Below, one piece after another: positions 24,501-31,078 of a stretch of 47,849 nt of DNA (position 1 is the stretch's first letter; every line of letters starts with the position of its first letter). The notes below the pieces were generated by a model, which was not told where the DNA came from, did not search any database, and saw only the letters and a list, made by a program, of their open reading frames with translations. Source of the DNA: Burkholderiales bacterium UBA2463 (GTDB taxonomy: Bacteria; Pseudomonadota; Gammaproteobacteria; Burkholderiales; Burkholderiaceae_A). The position numbers were made by a program, and so were the translations under genes. Where the stretch lies: contig DDPR01000013.1 of the NCBI GenBank assembly GCA_002342295.1, forward strand, positions 14,186-62,034, given 5' to 3'.

Positions 24501-24697
24501 ACTGCACGCGCGCGGTGAAGGAGCGTCTCAAGGCCAAACTGCTGCCCCGGCCGAATCACGAGAATGTCTCCCGCCCGGGCCATTCGAGAATCGCTCAAGA
24601 GCCTTGCGTCGGGATACGACGCTCGCAGCGCGAGCCCCAGACAATGGGCTGGCTCAAACTCGGTGGTCATGGGATGCAGGCTCATGCGACTGCTCAT
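21575..24697 (-). CDS. murE-murF: MurE-MurF fusion (meso-DAP-adding and D-Ala-D-Ala-adding ligases)
   Basis: One frame of about 1,040 residues encodes two successive Mur ligases. Numbering from the GTG at 24700, residues 1 to about 547 are MurE, with ATP loop TGTNGKSS at 128-135 and the substrate motif DNPR at 463-466, which marks meso-diaminopimelate specificity. The MurF half begins near MKLLDLEDLFGL (Met549), with ATP loop GSNGKTTT at 665-672 and DDSYNANPDS further on. No stop or Shine-Dalgarno lies at the junction, so one polypeptide is expected. It would add the third residue and then D-Ala-D-Ala. Such fusions are known in Bordetella. I prefer ATG 24697 (GAGGGG lies upstream) over GTG 24700. 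It overlaps the end of ftsI and the start of mraY. Confidence 0.95.
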   Translation of the reverse strand: MSSRMSLHPMTTEFEPAHCLGLALRASYPDARLLSDSRMARAGDILVIRPGQQFGLETLLHRARAVSASAVIVDEALFTETQHLLQASDAPTSPVIYRLPNLSVAQGVAASAFYGEPSDVVRVTAVTGTNGKSSVAHGLAKAIARLAGLAATIGTLGTFVFRGESSAQSLDLEMTSALTSPDSVSLQFLLAQLRDRGVREVVLEASSIGLIQGRFAGCRIRAAAFTNLSVDHLDVHPTMQAYAQAKALLFEAPDLEQMVLSAPLLNEASSGQDQMDYLAVIESTARTAEVSRGVRRFSVIAQVESETQGTAPLGEADLRVHLLRMDEHGTQVSLSLGDERVSLMMSTWGAHNLQNVAVISGLLFLQGHSLERVAASLAAYAPPAGRLQRVACDRNGPLVLVDYAHTPDGLVHVLKALRPLANSRGGLLRVLFGCGGDRDRAKRPLMGARAAELSDRVVLTSDNPRSERPTDILDEISSGIPPERAHRVQVQPDRRAAIDLIIEQSAPQDVVVLAGKGHEKTQVIGGESLPFDDVECATEALLDWRPLMKLLDLEDLFGLQGEGPLGQAWEGARHVFVESISTDSRSIRAGAVFIALRGDRFDGHDFLKEAHRRGAAAAIVCGAVPEGLGDCLPLYRVTDTSSALARLAQAWRENWSGSLVGVAGSNGKTTTKEMVRRVFAEAVGERRTWATPGNHNNQIGVPQTLLGLRPRHHLAVIEVGMNHPGEILQLAQWSAPQGGVITNAQREHQEFMQSVEACAQENGDLLTAVEAGGFAIFPRDRAHEAIWTQKASHLVRVRFGLAFDATESRHDLGLCRDLVAHPSRDQQGRAVFQLEDLVHVDRWPLGQAPIPLAGLGAHVVRNAVCAAAVGLCLGLNSKAIRDGLSGFQPIAGRGRLHALPMGGLLVDDSYNANPDSVRAAIDALALQPGPRAMLLGDMGEVGEEGPRFHDEVLLWAHQQGIEQIWLLGSAMREASARVAVGDALDDVSDAAHQIQTWLGECAHRGETPTLWVKGSRFMRLERLLSPLLNGHSKDHAALSI

Positions 24698-26421
24698 CAC
24701 GTCCCCTCACCCAGCGCGAGTGCGCTGGGCAAGACCCTGACCGAAGGGTTTGGGGACATCTGCAGGCGACGAAGACTCTCAGAGGCAATCTGGGCAAACA
24801 CGGGCGCTGCTACGTCACCACCATAGTGTTGCCCGGCAGAGGGCTCATCGATCATGACCGCGATGACCAATCGGGGCTGATCAGCGGGAACGAATCCGAC
24901 GAAAGAAGCAATGAAGCGAGTCTTTGAGTAGCCGCCCCGCTCCGGCTTATGTGCAGTGCCCGTTTTGCCCGCGACCCGAAATCCCTGGATCTGCGCCTTG
25001 GGCGCTGTTCCCCCGGGACCTGTAGCGAGTTCAAGCATCTCCCGAACAGCCGCGGCTGTTCTCGCTGAGAACACAGGACTGCCCACGACGGGCGTCGAAA
25101 CGGGATGCAGGCTTACAGGAACGATGTCCCCCTCGCGCGCAAAGACACTGTAGGAGCGCGCAAGCTGCACGAGCGAGACCGCAATGCCGTGACCGTAGGA
25201 GATGGTGGCCTGATCAATAGCAACCCAGGACTGCCATGGACGGAGCCGACCAGCGACTGCGCCCGGCAGCGAGAGCGGTGGGCCCAGGCCAAAGCCTGCA
25301 GCCCGGTAATGCTCGTGCAGCGTCTGGGCAGGAATCCGCAACGCGATTTGCGCAGTCCCGATATTGCTGGACTTCTGCAAAATCTCAGAGACCGTGAGAA
25401 GGCCGTGCGCGTGCGAGTCTCGAATCACACGCCCACTGATGCTCATCTGGCCGGGTGCAGTCTGAAAGGTCGTGTTCGGCCTTACAAGTCCTGCATCCAT
25501 TGCGGTCGCAATTGCAAAAGGTTTCAGCGTCGACCCGGGCTCGAAGCTATCCGCGACTGCCCGGTTTCGCACGCGGTTCGGATCGAGTCTCTGGCGCTGA
25601 TTCGGGTCAAAGCTCGGCGCATTTGCGAGTGCGAGTACCTCACCCGATCGGGGATCGAGCACGACGGCTGCGGCCCCCTTCGCCTTGTGAGACACCATGG
25701 CCGCCTTGGCGGCCTGATAGGCCACGGACTGCAGACCCGCATCAATTGAGAGTTGCACGTCTTCGCCTGGCTTGGCGGGATCATTCTGTCGAGCACCGAA
25801 GACCTGATTTCGACGATCAACCAGCACTCGCTCCGCCCCCGCTGTTCCGCGAAGCTGGCGGTCCATGGCACGCTCGAGGCCCTCCTGCCCCAGATCAGAG
25901 AGATCCGTAAAGCCGATCACGTTCGAGAGGGCCTCACCGAAGGGGTAGTGCCGGCGGAACTCTTGATCGAACTCGAGTCCCGGGAGCCCCAGTGCCTTAA
26001 GCCGATCGGCACGGTCGATGTCGAGACCAGAGGCTAGATAGAAAAAGTGTTTGGCCGAACGAATTCGACTGCGAAGCTCCGCGACGGGCTGGCCGAGTAT
26101 GTCGGCGGCCTGCTTCAGCTTCGGGTGGTCAGCAGAGAGAAGCTTGGGGGAGACGCCGACCCGCATCTCTGGGATGCTCACGGCCAAGACAGTTCCGTTT
26201 CGATCTAAGAGTCGACCGCGGGACGCGGGCAGATCACGTTGCCTCTCGTAGCGCACCTCGGCTCTTTTTTGCCACTGCTCTACATGAACGTGTTGAAGCA
26301 GAAAGGCCTTCACCATCACGGCGGTAAGACCCCCCCAGAGAAACATCAGCACCATTCGGGAGCGCCACGCCGTTGCGCGCCATGTCAGGATGGACGAGGC
26401 GGCTAGGGTGCGAGTGCTCAC
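24697..26421 (-). CDS. ftsI: septal transpeptidase FtsI (PBP3)
   Basis: FtsI cross-links septal peptidoglycan in partnership with FtsW. The 574-residue class B PBP has a membrane anchor at about 23-41 and a pedestal domain starting at RGRLLDRNG (69-77). The transpeptidase motifs are STLK with nucleophile Ser297, SSN at 351-353 and KTG at 486-488, all close to their E. coli positions. The start is GTG at 26421, overlapping the ftsL stop (GTGA). Confidence 0.97.
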   Translation of the reverse strand: MSTRTLAASSILTWRATAWRSRMVLMFLWGGLTAVMVKAFLLQHVHVEQWQKRAEVRYERQRDLPASRGRLLDRNGTVLAVSIPEMRVGVSPKLLSADHPKLKQAADILGQPVAELRSRIRSAKHFFYLASGLDIDRADRLKALGLPGLEFDQEFRRHYPFGEALSNVIGFTDLSDLGQEGLERAMDRQLRGTAGAERVLVDRRNQVFGARQNDPAKPGEDVQLSIDAGLQSVAYQAAKAAMVSHKAKGAAAVVLDPRSGEVLALANAPSFDPNQRQRLDPNRVRNRAVADSFEPGSTLKPFAIATAMDAGLVRPNTTFQTAPGQMSISGRVIRDSHAHGLLTVSEILQKSSNIGTAQIALRIPAQTLHEHYRAAGFGLGPPLSLPGAVAGRLRPWQSWVAIDQATISYGHGIAVSLVQLARSYSVFAREGDIVPVSLHPVSTPVVGSPVFSARTAAAVREMLELATGPGGTAPKAQIQGFRVAGKTGTAHKPERGGYSKTRFIASFVGFVPADQPRLVIAVMIDEPSAGQHYGGDVAAPVFAQIASESLRRLQMSPNPSVRVLPSALALGEGT

Positions 26422-26687
26422 GGCCTCTCCTCAAGTCGAAAGGACAGTGTCTCGGCCGGGCGAATAGGCACCATGCCAATCTGCTCCTTGGCCACCCGGT
26501 CCAGTCGAGTCGGCGCCCGAAGTTCGGTCAGTAAAACTCGCAGAGTCTGAATATCGGAAGACAATTTCAGAGAGGCGCGCTCAAGCTGCTGCTGCTGCGC
26601 AAAGAGTCGTCGCTCGTGATAACGCGCATTCACCAAAGCCAGCGAGGAGGCGAGCACGGCGAGGGCGAGAAACCAGGTTCGGCTCAT
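26418..26687 (-). CDS. ftsL: cell division protein FtsL
   Basis: FtsL is the small bitopic divisome protein that forms a coiled coil with FtsB and activates FtsWI. The 89 residues show one membrane helix (about 3-19), a Gln/Leu-rich coiled-coil stretch at about 27-60, and the DRVAKEQIGM segment that relatives have near the C-terminus. Position between rsmH and ftsI, with 4-bp overlaps on both sides, supports the call even though FtsL sequences are poorly conserved. Confidence 0.93.
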   Translation of the reverse strand: MSRTWFLALAVLASSLALVNARYHERRLFAQQQQLERASLKLSSDIQTLRVLLTELRAPTRLDRVAKEQIGMVPIRPAETLSFRLEERP

Positions 26688-27667
26688 GCTCTTCGCTCCG
26701 CGACTCTCATCACAGCGCTACGGGCGCGAGGGTTCAGTGCAATGTCATCTCGACTAGGTCGAATGCGGGCCACCACGTTCAGAAGCGCCGAGGGCTTCTG
26801 GGTCTCGAGCTGCGTGAGAAGCCCAAACTGCTGACGGCCCATCCCCGCTGGTCTCGGGAGAGAGGCACGGCCCGAGGCCTCGCGAAATGCCTGCTTTACG
26901 CGACGATCCTCCAGAGAGTGAAAGCTGATCACTGCCATGCGTCCGCCCGGTCTCAGGCGCCGAGGCACCTCGCGTAAAAGGGTGTCAAGCTCCTCAAGCT
27001 CTTGATTGAGATAAATCCGTAGAGCCTGAAAGGTGCGCGTCGCCGGATGCTGACCCGGCTCGCGCGACGCGCGACTCCTACGCAGGGTCTGCTCAACAAG
27101 GCTGGCGAGTTCGCTGGTCCTCTCAAGCGGCTTCTCCTCCCCTCTTGTCGCAGCTTCGCGGCGCGCAACAATCGCACCTGCAATCGCCCGAGCATGCCGT
27201 TCTTCCCCGTATTCACGCAGCACCTCCTCTAGGTCATTCGCTTCCACATGAGCAAGCCATTGCGCGGCGCTGAGTCCACGCGTCGGGTCCATTCGCATAT
27301 CGAGCGGGCCATCGTTTCGAAAGCTAAAACCCCTCTGCGCCTCGTCAAGCTGCGGCGAGGAGACGCCAAGATCCGCAATGAGCCCATCAATGTCTGAGAT
27401 ACCCATTTCTGCCAGCAGCTCAGGCAGCTGGGAGAAGGGACGGTGAGAGAAGGTGAGCCGGGCATCGCCCAGCGCCTCCGCGGCCTGGGCTGCACTGGGG
27501 TCACGATCAAGCGCGATCACACGCGCCCGTGGGCCCAGCCGAGAGAGAAGTTCGCGGCTGTGCCCACCGCGGCCGAAGGTCGCATCAACATAGACCCCAT
27601 CCGGCCGGAGACAGATCGCATCGACGGCCTCCTTCAGAAGAACGCTGACATGCGCAGTGCCGACCAA
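26684..27667 (-). CDS. rsmH: 16S rRNA (cytosine1402-N4)-methyltransferase
   Basis: RsmH (MraW) methylates C1402 in the ribosomal P site. The 327-residue protein carries HVSVLLKEAVDAI at its N-terminus, the SAM-binding VDATFGRGGHSREL, and further the DLGVSSPQLDEAQRGFSF and ISFHSLEDRRVKQAFR signatures. The start is TTG at 27667; the codon just before it is the TGA stop of mraZ in the same frame, so no upstream start is possible, and the N-terminus fits the family. AAGGGG lies about 11 nt upstream. Confidence 0.96.
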   Translation of the reverse strand: MVGTAHVSVLLKEAVDAICLRPDGVYVDATFGRGGHSRELLSRLGPRARVIALDRDPSAAQAAEALGDARLTFSHRPFSQLPELLAEMGISDIDGLIADLGVSSPQLDEAQRGFSFRNDGPLDMRMDPTRGLSAAQWLAHVEANDLEEVLREYGEERHARAIAGAIVARREAATRGEEKPLERTSELASLVEQTLRRSRASREPGQHPATRTFQALRIYLNQELEELDTLLREVPRRLRPGGRMAVISFHSLEDRRVKQAFREASGRASLPRPAGMGRQQFGLLTQLETQKPSALLNVVARIRPSRDDIALNPRARSAVMRVAERRA

Positions 27668-28078
27668 TCACGTGGACCCCTTGAATTTGCGAGCTCGCAC
27701 AGACTCCTTATGAGCAGCCAGTCGGGCGGCATCCCAGATCTCAAAGTGAGGCCCCACGCCGAGCAACATCACCTCACGGCTAATGCCCGCGCCCTCTCGG
27801 AGAACCGGATCGAGTAATACGCGACCAGCTGAATCAATCTCTGGTGTGTCGCTCAGGCCCAACCAAAATCGGCGACGCTCTTCGTCGTCATCCTCTTCGG
27901 AGAGGCGCCCCACGCGTTCCAACCAACGCGCTTGAGTCATCAGCAAGAGGCAACCGTTGTCACTCTCAATCAGCGCGAGCGTCGCTCCGTCTGCCTGCAT
28001 GAGCTGCGCGCGATACCGAGTCGGGACCGTCATGCGACCCTTGGCATCGAGGCTGAGTGCTGAAATTCCCGTGAACAT
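27668..28078 (-). CDS. mraZ: transcriptional regulator MraZ
   Basis: MraZ is an AbrB-fold DNA-binding protein that, in E. coli, represses its own dcw promoter. From ATG 28078 it has 136 residues: MFTGISALSLDAKGRMTVP is the first of two repeated domains and the second centres on EIDSAGRVLLDPVLRE. An ATG at 28111 is in frame, but it would add 11 residues absent from the family. Four direct repeats resembling MraZ sites lie 53-92 bp upstream. A rather acidic insert (SEEDDDEERRR) separates the two domains. Its stop abuts rsmH in the same frame. Confidence 0.95.
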   Translation of the reverse strand: MFTGISALSLDAKGRMTVPTRYRAQLMQADGATLALIESDNGCLLLMTQARWLERVGRLSEEDDDEERRRFWLGLSDTPEIDSAGRVLLDPVLREGAGISREVMLLGVGPHFEIWDAARLAAHKESVRARKFKGST

Positions 28079-28130
28079 GGCGCGTTGGACCCGGACCCCG
28101 TGACAAAACAAAAAAGCTGGCAGGGGCTGT

Positions 28131-28170
28131 TATCCCCACTTTTTTCCACTTTTTTGCACTTATTCCCACT
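28131..28170 (-). promoter_or_regulatory. MraZ operator: four 10-bp direct repeats
   Basis: On the minus strand four decamers follow one another without gap: AGTGGGAATA, AGTGCAAAAA, AGTGGAAAAA and AGTGGGGATA. E. coli MraZ binds TGGGN repeats spaced 5 nt apart, that is, every 10 bp. Here the two outer repeats match TGGGN and the two inner ones are TGCAA and TGGAA in perfect phase. They lie 53 bp before mraZ and directly downstream of a candidate -10 element, a good position for autorepression of the dcw run. Confidence 0.8.
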
Positions 28171-28196
28171 TTATGGGAAAGGGCGAGTTGGGTCAA
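28168..28196 (-). promoter_or_regulatory. candidate sigma-70 promoter of the mraZ-dcw run
   Basis: On the minus strand TTGACC (28191-28196) is a good -35 element. A -10 can be read as CATAAA (28170-28175, spacer 15) or TAAAGT (28168-28173, spacer 17), each 4 of 6 to consensus. The stretch upstream (about 28205-28280) is strongly AT-rich in a GC-rich region. Transcription would start within the MraZ repeats. Element assignment is inference from sequence. Confidence 0.45.
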
Positions 28197-28344
28197 GGCA
28201 CAGCACCGGTTTTTTCTTTTTCAAACAAAGACTTAGCCCGAAACTCTCGATTAAGAAAGCGAAAAATTACATTTTTAATCAAAGGGATAAGGAAGTGAAC
28301 CTAAAGCCATTTGTGAACTCATGGCGCGAGGTCGTTCAGAAAAT

Positions 28345-28693
28345 GGAAGTGGGTCTGTAGGCCGGATTCTGTTACGGGGGCAGAGCCCCTATGACGACCA
28401 TCCCTCTAGGCCTCGCATTGCTGCGAGGCTCAAGCCACCGACCCGCGCGCATCGGGCGGGACACCCTTGCTGAACTCTCAGAGTTCATCGCGCGCCTACT
28501 TGGTGTTGCTCCGGGTGGAGGTTGCCGCGTTTCACATCCGCGCAGTCGCCCGCGCTTACTCGTCTCTGTGGCCCTATTCCTCGCCTTGGGTGGTTGCCCA
28601 CTTGCTGCGTACGGCCGTTAGCCGTCACCCTTCCCTGTGGAGTCCGGACCTTCCTCTCCTGCTCTCGCAGCAGCGATCGCCCAACCCACTTCC
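28345..28693 (-). ncRNA. rnpB: RNase P RNA (bacterial type A)
   Basis: This is the catalytic RNA of RNase P, which matures tRNA 5' ends. On the minus strand the 5' arm GGAAGTGGGT (28684-28693) pairs perfectly with ACCCACTTCC (28345-28354), forming helix P1. Between them lie the universally conserved blocks: GAGGAAGGTCCGGACTCC near the 5' end, AACCTCCACCCGGAGCAA in the middle, and TAACAGAATCCGGCCTACAG just before the 3' arm. The length of about 349 nt is normal. It starts 25 bp after the pyrC stop, and a -10-like TATAGT sits in front. Location between pyrC and mraZ is consistent with Burkholderiales. Confidence 0.95.
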
Positions 28694-28699
28694 ACGCCC

Positions 28700-28705
28700 A
28701 CTATA
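28700..28705 (-). promoter_or_regulatory. -10 element of rnpB
   Basis: TATAGT on the minus strand (5 of 6 to consensus) ends 7 nt before the inferred rnpB 5' end, the right distance for a start at 28693. The -35 hexamer, TGGCGT at about 17 bp spacing, is poor and would lie inside the pyrC 3' end. rnpB may therefore be transcribed both from here and by readthrough from pyrC. Confidence 0.5.
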
Positions 28706-28718
28706 TCGAGCCCCCGGC

Positions 28719-29786
28719 TCAGACGCCAGCACCTTCAAAGCACCATTCGAGCGACTCTCCAGCCATCAGAGGAACGATTCGTGAAGGTCCAAGGGGCAGT
28801 GACTCAGGGATGACCTGTCGATGTCTTCTCAAGCGCACCCGCGTGGTCGAACGAGGCTCCCCATAAAAATCCGCTCCATGAAAACTCGCGAAGGCCTCGA
28901 GCCGATCGAGGGCTCCTACCGAGTCAAAGAGACTCGCATAGAGTTCGAGCGCCACGGGCGCGCTGAAACAGCCCGCACAACCACAGGAAGTCTCCTTGGT
29001 CTGCTGCGCATGCGGCGCCGAATCCGTGCCCAAGAAGTAGCGAGGACTGGATGAGGTAGCCGCTTGGACCAAGGCCTGACGATGGACCTCGCGCTTGAGC
29101 ACGGGGAGGCAATAGTCGTGCGGTCGAATGCCCCCCTGAAAGAGTCGGTTGCGATTAAACAGCAGGTGCTGAGGCGTGATGGTGGCAGCAATCGGTCCCT
29201 GCGCGTCGCGAACATAGTGCACTGCCTCCTGCGTGGTGATGTGCTCAAACACCACCTTCAGTGAGGGATAGCGCGCTCTCAGGGGGATGAGCACATCCTC
29301 GATGAACCGCGCCTCGCGATCAAACACATCCACCTCAGGCCGCGTGACCTCGCCATGCACACAGAGGACCACCCCCAGCCGCTGCATAGCCTCAAACACG
29401 TGATCGCAAAGGGTCCAATCGGTGACGCCCTGGTCCGAGTGGGTCGTTGCCCCTGCTGGGTAGAGTTTGAAGGCCTTCAGCCAAGGGGTCTCTGCTGCGC
29501 GCTCGACCTCACTCGGGGGTGTGAGGTCGGTCAGGTAGAGCGTCATCATCGGCTCGAAGGCCTCAAGGTCAGCGGCGCTTGGCGAGAGGGCTGCAAGAAT
29601 TCGGTCGCGATAAGCCGCTGCCTGAGCCACCTGGGTCACAGGGGGCTTCAGGTTCGGCATGACCAGGGCGCGGCGAAACTGCCGAGCGGTTGCTCCGACC
29701 ACTGAGGCCATTTCGTCACCATCACGAAGGTGAAGGTGCCAGTCGTCGGGCCGAATGAGGTCGAGGTGCTCTGAGGAGATGCTCAT
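28719..29786 (-). CDS. pyrC: dihydroorotase
   Basis: PyrC cyclises N-carbamoyl-aspartate to dihydroorotate in pyrimidine synthesis. The 355-residue enzyme is of the E. coli PyrC type (class II): zinc ligands His17 and His19 in DDWHLHLRDGD, carboxylated Lys107 in AFKLYPAGATTHSDQG, and GTDSAPHAQQTKE with the catalytic Asp. Its ATG overlaps the glycerate kinase stop by 4 bp, an odd partner for a pyrimidine gene. No own promoter is evident. Confidence 0.96.
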   Translation of the reverse strand: MSISSEHLDLIRPDDWHLHLRDGDEMASVVGATARQFRRALVMPNLKPPVTQVAQAAAYRDRILAALSPSAADLEAFEPMMTLYLTDLTPPSEVERAAETPWLKAFKLYPAGATTHSDQGVTDWTLCDHVFEAMQRLGVVLCVHGEVTRPEVDVFDREARFIEDVLIPLRARYPSLKVVFEHITTQEAVHYVRDAQGPIAATITPQHLLFNRNRLFQGGIRPHDYCLPVLKREVHRQALVQAATSSSPRYFLGTDSAPHAQQTKETSCGCAGCFSAPVALELYASLFDSVGALDRLEAFASFHGADFYGEPRSTTRVRLRRHRQVIPESLPLGPSRIVPLMAGESLEWCFEGAGV

Positions 29787-31078
29787 AGGATGAGAATAGC
29801 TCGGTAGTCGTTGACGTTTGTTCGCGTTGGACCGGTGGTCAGCACCTGCTCGAGCGGCTCAAAAACAGCAAGCGAGTTATTGAGATCGAGACAGTGGCGC
29901 GGATCGAGGCCGAGACGTCTTGCCGAGTCCAACGTGTCAGGTAAGAGCCAGGCGCCTGCATGCTCGCTCATCCCATCGATTCCGTCAGTGTCAGCAGCCA
30001 CCGCGCAGACCTGCTGAGACACTCCGAGGGACTCCACCATGAGGGCGAGGGCAAGCAGGAACTCCGTACACCGGCCCCCTCGGCCGCCCTCGCGAACGGT
30101 CACCGTACACTCCCCGCCAGAAATCAGCGCTGCCGGCCGACGCACGAGCCCCCCGCGATCTTGCGCAATTTCGCGGACCCACGACGCCATCGCCTGAGCA
30201 ACGTCACGCGCCTCGCCGGTGACTGAGTCTCCCAAAAGAATAGGTTGGATCCCCTGTGCGGCAAAACACGCGGCGGCGGCACTCAGGCTCTGCCGGGCCG
30301 TGGCAATCAGCTCGGTTCGGACGTGTGAGAGTCGCTCATCACCTGGCTTGGGCGTCTCATCCACCCGCCCCTCTCGACCCGCCTCGAGATGTCGACGAAT
30401 GCTTTCGGGCGGATCGACTCGCCAGCGCGACAGAATGGATATCGCGTCAGAGAAGGTGGAGGGGTCGGGAGAGCAGGGGCCCGATGCAATCGCAGAGGGA
30501 TCGTCACCCACTACATCAGAAATCACCAGGGCAAGAACAGGGGCGCGCGAGGCCAGGGCGAGCCGCCCCCCCTGAATGCGAGATAGGTGCTTGCGAACAG
30601 CGTTCATATCGGTGATTGGAGCGCCACTGCGCAGCAGGGCTTGCGTCAATGTCTTGAGGTCTGCCATGGATACGCCATTCATAGGTAGCGACAGGAGACT
30701 CGACCCACCTCCCGAGATGAGCGCAATGAGCAGGTCGTCTGGGGTGAGTCGCGCCACCTGCTCAAGGATCTCAGCGGCGGCTCCTTCCCCTGCCGCATCT
30801 GGCACAGGATGGCCAGCCTCCACGCATCGAACCCGACGAAGCGGCAGGCCGTGGGCGTAGCGAGTAATGACCAATCCCTCAAGCGGGGATGAATCTGGCC
30901 ACTGGGTCTCCACCGCGAGTGCCATGCTCGCAGCCGCCTTTCCAGCGCCGACCAGCAACGTTCGGCCGCGCGGAGGTGCGGGCAGATACCTCCCGACAAT
31001 GTTGAGTGGATCGGCTGCACTCACCGCAGCAGAAAAACTGCGCGAGAGCAGGTCCGCAATGGCCCGACCGTCTCTCAT
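29783..31078 (-). CDS. ttuD: glycerate 2-kinase, TtuD/GckA (MOFRL) family
   Basis: This 431-residue protein belongs to the GckA/TtuD family, which phosphorylates D-glycerate to 2-phosphoglycerate. Older annotation calls it hydroxypyruvate reductase. The N-terminal nucleotide domain carries VGAGKAAASMA and ALISGGGSSLLSLP, followed by NAVRKHLSRIQGGRLA. The C-terminal MOFRL domain contains ISGGECTVTV, GGRCTEFLLALA and AADTDGIDG. It is coupled to ttuC by ATGA, which suggests a tartrate-to-glycerate route feeding glycolysis. Confidence 0.88.
   Translation of the reverse strand: MRDGRAIADLLSRSFSAAVSAADPLNIVGRYLPAPPRGRTLLVGAGKAAASMALAVETQWPDSSPLEGLVITRYAHGLPLRRVRCVEAGHPVPDAAGEGAAAEILEQVARLTPDDLLIALISGGGSSLLSLPMNGVSMADLKTLTQALLRSGAPITDMNAVRKHLSRIQGGRLALASRAPVLALVISDVVGDDPSAIASGPCSPDPSTFSDAISILSRWRVDPPESIRRHLEAGREGRVDETPKPGDERLSHVRTELIATARQSLSAAAACFAAQGIQPILLGDSVTGEARDVAQAMASWVREIAQDRGGLVRRPAALISGGECTVTVREGGRGGRCTEFLLALALMVESLGVSQQVCAVAADTDGIDGMSEHAGAWLLPDTLDSARRLGLDPRHCLDLNNSLAVFEPLEQVLTTGPTRTNVNDYRAILIL

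Larger units (their letters stand above)
28079..28344. other. AT-rich control region between rnpB and mraZ
   Basis: This 266-bp gap holds the MraZ repeats and candidate promoter. A U-rich leader stretch (28103-28116, read on the minus strand) lies between the repeats and mraZ. About 28205-28280 is AT-rich with A- and T-runs, which could serve as an UP element and as the downstream edge of rnpB. I see no coding frame with family resemblance and no convincing terminator for rnpB here. Confidence 0.6.

Noticed and set aside
28110..28140. GGGG-CCCC hairpin with nearby T-run as an attenuator before mraZ
   Set aside because: The stem is only 4 bp and the T-run begins about 7 nt later. One arm belongs to an MraZ repeat, so the support is too weak.
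28391..28866. Several plus-strand open frames of 76-114 codons
   Set aside because: They cover the RNase P RNA gene and the pyrC 3' end, and their translations have no protein family pattern.
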